32,964 nt of DNA from Coriobacteriales bacterium. GTDB taxonomy: Bacteria > Actinomycetota > Coriobacteriia > Coriobacteriales > Atopobiaceae. Position 1 is the stretch's first letter, and every line of letters starts with the position of its first letter. Below the pieces are notes generated by a model. It saw nothing but the letters and a program-made list of their open reading frames with translations. It was not told the origin of the DNA and ran no database searches. Positions 9,182 through 17,500 of the stretch are shown here, piece after piece. The DNA lies in assembly GCA_029101205.1 (NCBI GenBank), contig JAQXQO010000117.1, forward strand, positions 1 through 32,964, written 5' to 3'. A program made the translations under genes and the position numbers.

Positions 9182-10468
9182 ATGCTCGACATCAAGTTCG
9201 TGCGCGAGAATCCGGACGTCATCGACAAGTCGTGTGCGTCCCGACAGAACGCGCACTGGGATCGCGAGAAGTTCTTTGAGCTGGATGAGGAGCGCAGGTC
9301 CGTCATCGTAGAGGTCGAGAAGCTGCAGGCTCAGCGCAACTCCGCCTCGAAGCAGATCGGTGCCCTGATGCGAGACGGCAAGACCGACGAGGCCAATGCC
9401 GCCAAGGCCCAGGTAAAGGCCAACAAGGAGCGCATCGACCAGCTGAACGACAAGCGTGCCAAGGTCGAGAAGGACCTGTTTGACCTCGTGGCCGCCATCC
9501 CGAACATCCCCCACGAGTCCGTACCCTACGGCAAGGACGACTCGGACAACCCCGAGGTGCGTCGCTGGGGCGAGCCGACGAAGTTCGACTTTGAGCCCAA
9601 GGCCCACTGGGACCTGGGACCCTCCACGGGCATGATCGACTTCGACCGCGGCGTCAAGCTGGCGGGCACGCGCTTCTACCTGCTGGGTGGTGCCGGCGCC
9701 CTCATGGAGCGCGCACTCATCAACTTCTTCATCGACATGCACGTGAAGGCCGGCTTCAAGGAGTGGTGGCCCCCCGTCATCACGAACTACGACAGCCTGT
9801 TCGGCACGGGCCAGCTGCCCAAGTTCGACGATGACCTGTTCCACGTCAGCGGTGGCATGTACCTGATTCCGACCGCCGAGGTCATGCTGACGAACATCCA
9901 CCGCGGCGAGGTCCTGGACGGCGACAAGCTGCCCCTGTGGTACACCGCCTTCACCCCCTGCTTCCGCGAGGAGGCGGGTTCGGCCGGCCGTGACACGCGT
10001 GGCATCATCCGCGTGCACGAGTTCGACAAGGTCGAGATGGTCAAGTTCTCGAAGCCCGAGGACTCCATGAACCAGCTGGAGAGCATGGTCCACGAGGCCG
10101 AGCTGTGCCTGCAGACGCTGGGCCTGCCCTACCACGTTGTCACTCTGTGCACCGGCGACATCGGCTTCAGCGCCACGAAGTGCTACGACCTCGAGGTCTG
10201 GCTGCCCAGCTACAACAACTACAAGGAGATCTCCTCCTGCTCCAACTGCTGGGACTTCCAGGCTCGCCGCGCCAACATCAAGTACCGCGATCCCGAGCAC
10301 TTCAAGGGCACGCGCCTGGTCCACACCCTGAACGGCTCCGGCCTGGCCGTTGGCCGCACCATGGCAGCCATCATGGAGAACTACCAGAACGCCGATGGCT
10401 CCATCACGGTGCCCGAGGCGCTGCGCCCCTACATGCGCGACATGGAGGTCATCAAGCCCCTGGCCTAG
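9182..10468 (+). CDS. serS: Seryl-tRNA synthetase
   Basis: 428-residue class II aminoacyl-tRNA synthetase that charges tRNA-Ser. The N-terminal coiled-coil arm (about 30-100, rich in Lys/Glu/Ala) would grip the long variable arm of tRNA-Ser. The catalytic core shows the TAEV serine/ATP-site stretch, motif 2 around FREEAGSAGRDTRG and motif 3 around NGSGLAVGRTMAAIMENYQ. Length is normal for bacterial SerRS. The ATG has GGGAG close upstream and a strong terminator follows. A tRNA-Ser(GCT) gene lies 1.1 kb downstream. No T-box leader is visible in the short upstream gap. Confidence 0.98.
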   Translation: MLDIKFVRENPDVIDKSCASRQNAHWDREKFFELDEERRSVIVEVEKLQAQRNSASKQIGALMRDGKTDEANAAKAQVKANKERIDQLNDKRAKVEKDLFDLVAAIPNIPHESVPYGKDDSDNPEVRRWGEPTKFDFEPKAHWDLGPSTGMIDFDRGVKLAGTRFYLLGGAGALMERALINFFIDMHVKAGFKEWWPPVITNYDSLFGTGQLPKFDDDLFHVSGGMYLIPTAEVMLTNIHRGEVLDGDKLPLWYTAFTPCFREEAGSAGRDTRGIIRVHEFDKVEMVKFSKPEDSMNQLESMVHEAELCLQTLGLPYHVVTLCTGDIGFSATKCYDLEVWLPSYNNYKEISSCSNCWDFQARRANIKYRDPEHFKGTRLVHTLNGSGLAVGRTMAAIMENYQNADGSITVPEALRPYMRDMEVIKPLA

Positions 10469-10516
10469 TGCCATCTAGCGGAAAGCACATCGCCGGTCCT
10501 CAGTGCGTTTTCTGCG

Positions 10517-10548
10517 GAGGGTCGCCCGACTGGGCGGCCCTCTTTTCT
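10517..10548 (+). terminator. Rho-independent terminator of serS
   Basis: GAGGGTCGCCC and GGGCGGCCCTC form an 11-bp stem (one mismatch) with loop GACT, followed by TTTTCT. Confidence 0.88.
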
Positions 10549-10559
10549 AGGAAAATTTA

Positions 10560-10573
10560 CGAACAGATGTTCT
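10560..10573. promoter_or_regulatory. LexA-like SOS box upstream of the orphan gene
   Basis: CGAACAGATGTTCT contains the perfect inverted repeat GAACA-GA-TGTTC. It fits the Gram-positive and actinobacterial LexA pattern CGAAC-N4-GTTCG at all but the last base. It lies 59 bases upstream of the start codon of the gene at 10632, in its promoter region. Confidence 0.6.
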
Positions 10574-10591
10574 CAAACATCACGTCAATGG

Positions 10592-10606
10592 GTACACTTG
10601 TACTAT
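10592..10606 (+). promoter_or_regulatory. Second inverted repeat overlapping a -10 box
   Basis: GTACA-CT-TGTAC (10592-10603) is a perfect inverted repeat with the same 5-2-5 layout as the LexA-like box. Its centre is 31 bp away, about three helical turns. It overlaps TACTAT (10601-10606), the best -10 candidate for the gene at 10632. It could be a weaker site for the same repressor. Confidence 0.45.
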
Positions 10607-10631
10607 CGACAGCCAAGGATCGGAGGCGCGC

Positions 10632-11048
10632 ATGGAAAACGCAGCGGCAGTGGGTTGCATGGTCACTCTGTATCGGCAGGACCAGGGGGACGAGTGCCGG
10701 GAGGTGTCTGCCACGTTCGATGCCGGAGGCTACCTCCTGGTGGGCGAGAAGAGCTTTGGCGAGCTCAGCAGGTTCGCCTATGGCGAGAGCCACCACTACC
10801 ATCAGGTGGCCCTTCCGCCCGATAGCGTGGACGAGCTGTGGAAGGTCACGTACGTGGATCCTCTGGACGAGCGCGAACGGGCCGCGATGGACGGACTACT
10901 GAGGTTCTTCGAGGCGTCGGGGGCGTTCCTGTCGGATCTGATGGACGCGCTTGATCGCAGCGGCGTCCCGTACACGTACCTTCCCGGTGCCGGAAGGGTT
11001 ACCGCTGCCTTTAGGCCCAAGCAAACGGGGGAGACCGCCCACATTTAG
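10632..11048 (+). CDS. Hypothetical protein, possibly SOS-controlled
   Basis: 138 residues, predicted soluble, with no signal peptide or TM helix. The N-terminal half has alternating hydrophobic strands (VGCMVTLYRQ, GGYLLVGEKSF) and the C-terminal half is more helical (AAMDGLLRFFEASGAFLSDL). GGAGG lies five bases before the ATG. It is monocistronic: the serS terminator is behind it and a hairpin at 11065-11090 follows. I recognise no family. The two inverted repeats in its promoter, one matching a LexA box, are the only functional clue and suggest induction by DNA damage. Confidence 0.8.
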   Translation: MENAAAVGCMVTLYRQDQGDECREVSATFDAGGYLLVGEKSFGELSRFAYGESHHYHQVALPPDSVDELWKVTYVDPLDERERAAMDGLLRFFEASGAFLSDLMDALDRSGVPYTYLPGAGRVTAAFRPKQTGETAHI

Positions 11049-11060
11049 GCACACGTACAG

Positions 11061-11090
11061 AAAAAGCCCCGCATCCGAAGATGCGGGGCT
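11061..11090 (-). terminator. Terminator of tRNA-Arg (possibly bidirectional)
   Basis: AGCCCCGCATC and GATGCGGGGCT form a perfect 11-bp stem around a four-base loop. On the minus strand it is followed by TTTTT, so it terminates tRNA-Arg. On the plus strand it lies just after the hypothetical gene but has only a weak T tract. Confidence 0.88.
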
Positions 11091-11098
11091 GCAATTTC

Positions 11099-11175
11099 TG
11101 GTGCGGCGTGAGGGATTCGAACCCGCGACAGACTGATTCGTAGTCAGTTCCTCTATCCAGCTGAGGTAACGCCGC
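11099..11175 (-). tRNA. tRNA-Arg (anticodon ACG)
   Basis: 77 bases with encoded CCA. The acceptor stem GCGGCGT pairs with ACGCCGC. The anticodon stem ACTGA/TCAGT holds the loop CTACGAA, anticodon ACG (read as ICG after deamination, decoding CGU/CGC/CGA). The T-arm GCGGGTTCGAATCC is canonical. Confidence 0.96.
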
Positions 11176-11187
11176 TTGCGACTTCTT

Positions 11188-11216
11188 ACTATGCCATTCG
11201 GCACCCATGGCGTCAA
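11188..11216 (-). promoter_or_regulatory. Promoter of tRNA-Arg
   Basis: On the minus strand TTGACG (11216-11211) and CATAGT (11193-11188) have a 17-base spacer and lie just upstream of the tRNA 5' end. Confidence 0.7.
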
Positions 11217-11352
11217 GAACTTTTTTGACTTTTTTCTCGGCACAGCTTCGGAGTCCTAGTGGCATGGTGTGCGCAGCGGTCATCATGCCTGGTAAGAGGT
11301 GTCGTGAGCGGTCGCGACACGACGATGGGAGGATTTTTACGCAGGGGATGTG

Positions 11353-11433
11353 CGAATCCCCGGGGAGCCCGCCTAAAAGAAAACCCGCCTCCGAGGAAGC
11401 GGGTTGCATAATCTGGCGGAGAGCTGGGGATTC
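11353..11433 (-). repeat. Repeat copy A: tRNA-Ser 3'-end remnant plus terminator
   Basis: 81 bases nearly identical to copy B (11513-11592), with one base indel and a few substitutions. On the minus strand it reads: the last roughly 20 bases of a tRNA-Ser including CCA, a terminator hairpin (AACCCGC 11382-11388 with GCGGGTT 11399-11405, then TTTTCTTTT), and a GGGCTCCCCGGGGATTCG tail. There is no intact tRNA in front of it, so this is a duplicated tRNA 3' end, a scar rather than a gene. Confidence 0.8.
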
Positions 11434-11475
11434 CCGCGCCGCTGTGCGGCGCTCAAGGCCTCGCTGCGCTCGGCC

Positions 11476-11500
11476 CGTGTGCGTGCACCGCACGCACACG
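11476..11500. repeat. Perfect 11-bp stem hairpin between the repeat copies
   Basis: CGTGTGCGTGC and GCACGCACACG flank the loop ACC. It lies in the 79-base segment separating copies A and B, with a second small hairpin (GCCGC-TGT-GCGGC) nearby. There is no T tract, so it is not an obvious terminator. The segment may be a small palindromic insertion into a tRNA gene. Confidence 0.6.
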
Positions 11501-11512
11501 CCCTCTCGGGTT

Positions 11513-11592
11513 CGAATCCCCGGGAGCCCACCTAAAAGAAAACCCGCCTCCGGGGAAGCGGGTTGCATAGTCTGGCGGAGAGCTGGGGATTC
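11513..11592 (-). repeat. Repeat copy B: functional tRNA-Ser 3' end plus terminator
   Basis: 80-base partner of copy A. It contains the 3' end of the intact tRNA-Ser(GCT) and its terminator (stem AACCCGC 11541-11547 / GCGGGTT 11558-11564, followed on the minus strand by TTTTCTTTT). Confidence 0.85.
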
Positions 11593-11663
11593 GAACCCCA
11601 GATTCCCGTGGAGGGAATACTCGCTTAGCAGGCGAGCACCTTCGGCCTCTCGGTCAGCTCTCC
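11573..11663 (-). tRNA. tRNA-Ser (anticodon GCT)
   Basis: 91 bases with encoded CCA. The acceptor stem GGAGAGC pairs with GCTCTCC, discriminator G. The anticodon stem CTCGC/GCGAG holds the loop CTGCTAA, anticodon GCT, reading AGC and AGU. The long variable arm (TATTCCCTCCACGGGAAT) is typical of tRNA-Ser. The T-arm CTGGGGTTCGAATCCCCAG is canonical. Confidence 0.96.
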
Positions 11664-11680
11664 AAATCAAGTGCTTAGGT

Positions 11681-11709
11681 ATAGTACCCCAGAATCGAGG
11701 TTCTCACAA
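11681..11709 (-). promoter_or_regulatory. Promoter of tRNA-Ser, -35 box on the gluQ stop codon
   Basis: On the minus strand TTGTGA (11709-11704) and TACTAT (11686-11681) have a 17-base spacer. The -35 hexamer consists exactly of the last codon (TTG) and stop codon (TGA) of the upstream gluQ gene. Confidence 0.6.
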
Positions 11710-12696
11710 CAAATCCTTTTGAATAAATTCGTCGTTGACCACGATGTCGTCCTTGTGGTCGCGAATCGCCTGCCACGAGAAGCGCTCTACCAGCTGGTCT
11801 GCGGTCACTTCCTCGCCCGGTTGGGCCAGGCCGACCGTGGACGCCAGCTTTCCCAGCAGGCGCTGGGGGCCTGCCATGCGCTCGCGCAGCACGCCCAGGT
11901 TCAGATCGCGATCTCGCTTCGACAGGCGGCGTCCGTCAGGTGCCATGAGGAGGGGCACATGCGCGTAGGTGGGCTGAGGGAAGCCCAGGAGCCTTTGCAG
12001 ATATATCTGGCGCGGAACGGAGCCCAGAAGGTCGTGCCCACGTACCACCTGGGTCACGCCCATGAGGCCATCGTCCACGACCACGGCCAGCTGGTAGGCT
12101 ATGACTCCGTCGCTGCGCCTGACCAGGAAGTCGCCACAGTCGCGGGCAAGGTCCTCGTGCTGCCGTCCGTAGACCACGTCGTCGAACCAGATGCTGCCGT
12201 GGGAATCTCCCTGGTTGGGCACCCTGACGCGCGTGGCGGGGTCGCGAACCTCAGACTTTTTCCGGACCTCTGCGGGTGTCAGGTTGCGGCAGGTCCCGGG
12301 GTACACGTAGGTGCCGTCCGAGAGGTGCGGGGCTGTGGCGGCATGCAGCTGCGACCTGGTGCAAAAGCAGGGGTACAGAAGGTTCCTCTTGCGCAGGGTC
12401 TCAAGTGCGCTTGCATAGGCCTCGCCACGCTGACTTTGGTAGTAGGGACCCTCGTCCCATGTCAGCCCCAGCCAGGACAGGTCGTCCATCAGCAGCTTTG
12501 CCGCCTGGGGGTCCTGGGCCCTGGGGTCCAGGTCCTCGATGCGCAGTATCACGCGTCCGTTCTCGTGGCGCGCCGCCAGCCAGGCCATCAGCAGGGCAAA
12601 CACGTTGCCGGCATGCATCCTGCCCGAGGGCGTGGGCGCAAACCTCCCCACCGTGGTCAGGGGGTGCATCTCTTCGAACGTGCTGCTGAATGACAT
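11704..12696 (-). CDS. gluQ: Glutamyl-Q tRNA(Asp) synthetase
   Basis: 330-residue GluRS paralogue lacking the anticodon-binding domain. This family attaches glutamate to the queuosine at position 34 of tRNA-Asp. Seen: FAPTPSGRMHAGN (HIGH-like signature, 19-31), RIEDLDPR in the Rossmann core, zinc ligands C110, C112, Y132 and C136 (CFC...YPGTC), and RLSKRD as the KMSKS-like loop. Length fits YadB/GluQ-RS (about 300) rather than full GluRS (about 480). The GNAT gene ends 11 bases upstream on the same strand, so the two are probably co-transcribed; tRNA-Ser follows downstream. Confidence 0.94.
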   Translation of the reverse strand: MSFSSTFEEMHPLTTVGRFAPTPSGRMHAGNVFALLMAWLAARHENGRVILRIEDLDPRAQDPQAAKLLMDDLSWLGLTWDEGPYYQSQRGEAYASALETLRKRNLLYPCFCTRSQLHAATAPHLSDGTYVYPGTCRNLTPAEVRKKSEVRDPATRVRVPNQGDSHGSIWFDDVVYGRQHEDLARDCGDFLVRRSDGVIAYQLAVVVDDGLMGVTQVVRGHDLLGSVPRQIYLQRLLGFPQPTYAHVPLLMAPDGRRLSKRDRDLNLGVLRERMAGPQRLLGKLASTVGLAQPGEEVTADQLVERFSWQAIRDHKDDIVVNDEFIQKDLL

Positions 12697-12707
12697 CGTG
12701 TGTGGTC

Positions 12708-13382
12708 CTAGCGGTTTGAGGTTGAATCTGCATTCTCGTTGGCTTGCGGCTGCCGTAGCAGGTGTGCGTACGCATAGACGTTTGCCACTCCCGGATAGGA
12801 GGACTCGTGTTGGTATACGCGCTCGTAACCCAGATGGTCATAGTAGCCGTAGTCGCAGCCATCGTCAGTCATGAGGTAAAAGCCTCGCGCACCCTCACGG
12901 TGCAGGTGGTCGCCTGCTGCGTGCAGAAGCCTCGTGCCGACGCCGGTCCCCCGCAGAGAAGGGCTTACTATCAGAAGCTCTATCGTCGCGTCCGCCCAGG
13001 GCTTGCCCTTGGATTCCAGACGCGCGCTGGCCTGGGCCTCCTGGTCTATGAGCTCCAACTGGCTGTTGGTCTCGTGAGGCCCCACAAGCTGGCGGAGACG
13101 CTCCTCATAGGAATGCCTGACGGCGTCCCAATGCTGGCGCTGGTCCTCGCGACCATGCAGGGTTACCAGCACGGCGGCGCGTGCCACGCCGTCTGCGCAG
13201 GCAACCTGGGACCAGTTGTGACAGCGCAGGTGCGCCGAGAGCTCGGCCGCGCCCAGGAGAGGCTGCGCCCGCTGTGCCGCATCCGCGAACCACATGTGCG
13301 CGACCAGCCCGGCAAGGGGCTCGAAGTCCTCCTGCTTGAAGGGGCGGTACGACAGGTTTGGTTGGTCTTGCGCGGCTCGCAT
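12708..13382 (-). CDS. GNAT-family N-acetyltransferase
   Basis: 224 residues. The acetyl-CoA-binding motif A is clear: IELLIVSPSLRGTGVGTRLL, followed by the HREGARGFYLMTDDGCDYGYYDHLGYERV stretch typical of GNAT motif B, where Tyr may act as general acid. The N-terminal half is less conserved. The start is placed at the ATG at 13382, which has AGGAG seven bases upstream; the much longer open frame to 14285 crosses the divergent gene and is not coding. It probably forms an operon with gluQ (11-base gap). The substrate cannot be read from sequence. Confidence 0.9.
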   Translation of the reverse strand: MRAAQDQPNLSYRPFKQEDFEPLAGLVAHMWFADAAQRAQPLLGAAELSAHLRCHNWSQVACADGVARAAVLVTLHGREDQRQHWDAVRHSYEERLRQLVGPHETNSQLELIDQEAQASARLESKGKPWADATIELLIVSPSLRGTGVGTRLLHAAGDHLHREGARGFYLMTDDGCDYGYYDHLGYERVYQHESSYPGVANVYAYAHLLRQPQANENADSTSNR

Positions 13383-13556
13383 CGTGTTCTCCTGGAGGTG
13401 CATCGGCCTTGCGGCGGTCGCAGCCGCTAGACTGTGAGGGCCGTATCGGGCGCTGGTCAGTACTTCTTGCCATCGTATCAGCTTGGTATGGGCATAAGGA
13501 AAAGTGTCCGTGAGCCTGCGAGGGGCGTCCATCGCCCCGACGGAAGGGGACTTCGT

Positions 13557-14219
13557 ATGAGTGAGAACAGCACGGGGCAGGAGCAGGGCTTTACGCTGGG
13601 CACGCCCACGCTGGTGTGCAGGTGGAGAATAGCCAGCCAGAGGCTGCCGATGGCCAATCGCCATCTGCGTGCTCTTGGCGCTCGCTTCGTCAACGGCGGG
13701 ACCATGCCCAAGGCTCTTGTGGCGTGGGCAAAGCAGCACGTGGAGTGGACGTTGGAGGACGGCAGCGCACGGTGGCCGGACGGCGTCCTCATGATCGTGG
13801 TCGACCAGGACGGCAAGGCGGCCATGACGGTGGGGCCGTACAAGCCGCTGCAAAGGACCAGCACCCAAGGGCTGCTGGAGCGCGCCCGCTACGCCGAACA
13901 GGAGGGCAACGCCACCAATGTGGCGCCCGAGACGCTGTGGGCGGTGCGTGGCGAGGACCTGGTGTGGGGCATGGATCCGGACCAGAGCCCGTCCGGCGCA
14001 GCCACGTTGGTAAGGGACCTGGCGCTGACCGTGGGCATGAACGTGGTGCGCGACGCCCACCTGATGGACGAGGTGGAGCGCGGAGACCACTTTGACGAGC
14101 TGTTCCTGGTGTCCGACGAGCATGGGGTCGTCCCGGCATCGGATGCGGCTGGCAGGCGTGCGCAGAGGTTTGCCGACGGCTACCAGAAGCTGCTGGACTC
14201 CATGGCGCGCAAGCGCTAG
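13557..14219 (+). CDS. Aminotransferase class IV-like protein, possibly degenerate
   Basis: 220 residues, soluble. The ATG at 13557 has GAAGGGG upstream; the longer in-frame ATG at 13434 is rejected. From about residue 60 the order of features follows fold-type IV PLP enzymes (branched-chain aminotransferase, aminodeoxychorismate lyase): a NRHLRALGARF stretch like the usual HLDRL, a segment LLERARYAEQEG, then LWAVRGEDLV, RDLALTVGMNVV, DELFLVSDEHGVVPAS and a final GR...FADGYQKLL. The usual 'dG.isE' segment before the TNV stretch seems deleted. The PLP lysine could only be the one in PYKPL (about residue 102). It may be an inactive or repurposed relative; the family call is inference. Confidence 0.65.
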   Translation: MSENSTGQEQGFTLGTPTLVCRWRIASQRLPMANRHLRALGARFVNGGTMPKALVAWAKQHVEWTLEDGSARWPDGVLMIVVDQDGKAAMTVGPYKPLQRTSTQGLLERARYAEQEGNATNVAPETLWAVRGEDLVWGMDPDQSPSGAATLVRDLALTVGMNVVRDAHLMDEVERGDHFDELFLVSDEHGVVPASDAAGRRAQRFADGYQKLLDSMARKR

Positions 14220-14549
14220 GTGGAGCACGAACACCGGCGTGCGCAAGTGTCTGGATTCTGCAAATGACACACGGGGCAAAGCCATGGATTATAGCAATGA
14301 GTACGCAGGTTTGTGCCTTGAAATCGATGGAAAAACCACCGAGCGGCGTCAAAGTCTCGTCTAACAGATGCGTCAAGGAGCCCTGTGGGCATTGCGTTAT
14401 GATGACAAATGCTTCTGGGTGTATGTCGTTTGGGGGAACATACGCATGCGTCCCGAAGGCGGGTTTTGCCTGGTAAAGCCGGCAAAACTTTAAAGCAAGG
14501 CAATAGCCACCGCAGGGACGGTGGACCGTATCGCTTCGAAGGAGAGGAT
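14220..14549. other. 330-bp non-coding region, leader of nifJ with hairpins
   Basis: I see no credible gene here. The last 110 bases hold three structures: the 10-bp palindrome ACGCATGCGT (14442-14451), a hairpin GTTTTGCC/GGCAAAAC (14463-14488, 10-base loop, followed by TTTAAAG), and a hairpin CCACCG/CGGTGG (14507-14524) ending 25 bases before the nifJ start. A TATGAT -10-like box occurs at 14398-14403, without a good -35. The arrangement could be a structured 5' leader or attenuator for nifJ; no known riboswitch class is recognised. Confidence 0.4.
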
Positions 14550-17500
14550 ATGGCAAGGAAATTCAAGTCTATGGACGGTAATGAGGCCGCGGCATACGTG
14601 TCGTACGCCTATACCGAGGTGGCGGGCATCTACCCGATCACGCCGTCCAGCCCCATGGCCGACCACGTCGACCAGTGGGCCGCAAAGGGCATGAAGAACA
14701 TCTTTGGTACCCCCGTGAAGGTCGTCGAGATGGAGTCCGAGGGCGGCGCTTCCGGCACCGTGCACGGCTCCCTTGGCGCTGGCGCTCTGACGAGCACCTA
14801 CACGGCATCCCAGGGCCTGCTCCTCATGATCCCGAACATGTACAAGATCGCCGCCGAGCAGCTGCCTGCCGTCTTCCACGTCAGCGCCCGTACCGTCGCC
14901 ACGCAGTCGCTGAACATCTTCGGCGACCACTCCGACGTTATGGCCTGCCGTCAGACCGGTTTCGCCATGCTGGCCGAGAGCAACGTCCAGCAGGTCATGG
15001 ACCTGTCGCCCGTCGCTCACCTGGCCGCCGTCAAGGGCAAGACCCCGTTCCTGAACTTCTTTGATGGCTTCCGCACCTCTCACGAGATTCAGAAGGTCGC
15101 CGTCTGGGACTTCAAGGACCTCGGCGACATGCTGGACATGGGCGCCGTCCAGGCGTTCCGCGACCACGCCCTGAACCCCGAGCACCCGCACGCCCGCGGC
15201 AGCCACGAGAATGGCGACACGTACTTCCAGAACCGCGAGGCCTGCAACACCCTGTACAACGAGCTGCCCGACGTCGTCGAGTACTACATGGACGAGATCA
15301 ACAAGCGCATCGGCACGGACTACAAGCCGTTCAACTACTACGGCGCTCCCGACGCCGACCGCGTGGTCGTCTGCATGGGCTCCTTCTGCGACACCCTGAA
15401 GGAGGTTATCGACTACCTGAACGCCCGTGGTGAGAAGGTCGGCCTGATTGAGGTCCACCTGTATCGCCCGTTCTCCATCAAGCACCTCGCGGCCGTTCTG
15501 CCCGAGACCGCAAAGAAGATCGCCGTCCTGGACCGCACCAAGGAGCCCGGCTCCGTGGGCGAGCCTCTGTACGAGGACGTCGTGTCTGCTCTGTACGAGG
15601 CTGGCATCTCCGGCCTCACCATTGTGGGTGGCCGCTACGGCCTCGGCTCCAAGGATACGCCGCCCGCCAGCGTGTTCGCCGTCTACAATGAGCTGGCCAA
15701 GGATCAGCCCAAGCGGCAGTTCACCATCGGCATTGTGGACGACGTCACCAACCTGTCCCTGCCCGAGGTTCCCTCCCCCAACACCGCGGCGGAAGGCACC
15801 ATCGAGTGCAAGTTCTGGGGCCTCGGCGGCGACGGTACCGTTGGCGCAAACAAGAACTCGATCAAGATTATCGGCGACCACACCGACAAGTACGTCCAGG
15901 CGTACTTCCAGTACGACTCCAAGAAGACGGGCGGCGTCACCGTCAGCCACCTGCGCTTCGGCGATTCGCCCATCCGTTCGCCGTACTACATCACGAAGGC
16001 TGACTTCGTCGCTTGCCACAACCCCTCCTACATCGTGAAGGGCTTCAAGATGGTGCGCGACGTCAAGCCTGGCGGCACGTTCCTCGTGAACTCCCAGTGG
16101 AGCGACGAGGAGTTCGCCGAGCAGCTGCCTGCCGTTGCAAAGCGCTACATCGCAAAGAACAACATCTCGGTCTACCTGATCGACGCCATCGACCTGGCCG
16201 CCAAGGTCGGCATGGGCAAGCGCACCAACACCGTGCTGCAGTCCGCGTTCTTTGCCCTGGCAAAGGTCCTGCCTGCCGAGGACGCCCTGAAGTACATGAA
16301 GGACGCCGCTCAGAAGTCCTACGCCAAGAAGGGTCAGAACATCGTCGAGGCCAACTGGAAGGCCATCGACGCCGGCGCCACCGCGTTCCACAAGTTCGAG
16401 GTGCCTGCCGACTGGGCCAACGCCACCGACGAGCCGAAAGAGATCAAGCTCGAGGGCCGCGAGGAGCTCGTGAAGCAGGTCAAGGAGCTGCTGATGCCCA
16501 TCGACCAGATGGAGGGCGACAGCCTGCCCGTCTCGGCCTTCGAGGATCACGCAGACGGCCAGTGGGAGCTCGGTGCTTCCGCATACGAGACGCGCGGCGT
16601 CGCCGTCATGGTGCCTCGCTGGGATCACTCTAAGTGCATCCAGTGCAACACCTGCTCCTATGTGTGCCCGCACGCAACGATTCGCCCGATTGCCATGAAC
16701 GCCGAGGAGGCCGCCAACGCCCCCAAGGCCATGAGGACCACCGACCTCAAGCTCCCGAAGAACACCGGCTACACCTTCACCGTCGCCGTGTCTCCTCTGG
16801 ACTGCATGGGCTGCTACAACTGCGTGGCCGTCTGCCCGAAGAGCGACGTCAAGAACGGCGGTGCCCTCACCATGGTCCCGCAGGAGTCCGAGGCCGATCA
16901 GGCCGAGGTCTGGGACTACGCGGTGAACAAGGTCAGCGAGAAGTCCGAGCTGGCCGGCGACACCAACATCAAGGCGTCCCAGTTCCACAAGCCCCTGCTG
17001 GAGTTCTCCGGCTCTTGCGCTGGCTGCGCCGAGACCAGCTACGCCCGTCTGGTGACGCAGCTGTTCGGTGACCGCATGTTCATCTCGAACGCCACCGGCT
17101 GCTCCTCCATCTGGGGCAACCCCGCGGCCACTTGCCCGTACACCACGAACGCTGCCGGCCACGGCCCCGCTTGGAACAACTCGCTGTTCGAGGACAACGC
17201 CGAGCACGGCCTGGGCATGGAGATCGGCTACGAGGCCGAGCGCAACCGCGTCGTGGCTATGACCGAGGCGCTGCTTGAGTCCGACTCCGCCTCCGACGAC
17301 CTGAAGGCCGCCGCGTCCAACTGGATCGAGGCCAAGGACAAGACCGAGGCTTCGCAGGTCACCGCAGCTGCCTACATCAAGCAGCTCGAGGCCGCCGGCA
17401 CGCCTGAGGCCGAGAAGATCCTGGCCGACAAGTCGTTCCTGACCAAGAAGTCCTTCTGGATCTTCGGCGGCGACGGCTGGGCGTACGACATCGGCTTCGG

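Noticed and set aside
11353-11592. CRISPR array
   Set aside because: There are only two repeat copies, explained by a tRNA 3' end with terminator; spacing and repeat type do not fit.
11207-11722. Open frames (both strands) across the tRNA-Ser and repeat region
   Set aside because: They run through tRNA genes and terminators, and their internal peptide repeats merely reflect the duplicated DNA.
13383-14285. N-terminal extension of the GNAT frame to 525 residues
   Set aside because: The extension runs antisense through the divergent gene at 13557. The acetyltransferase has a well-placed AGGAG at the internal ATG 13382.
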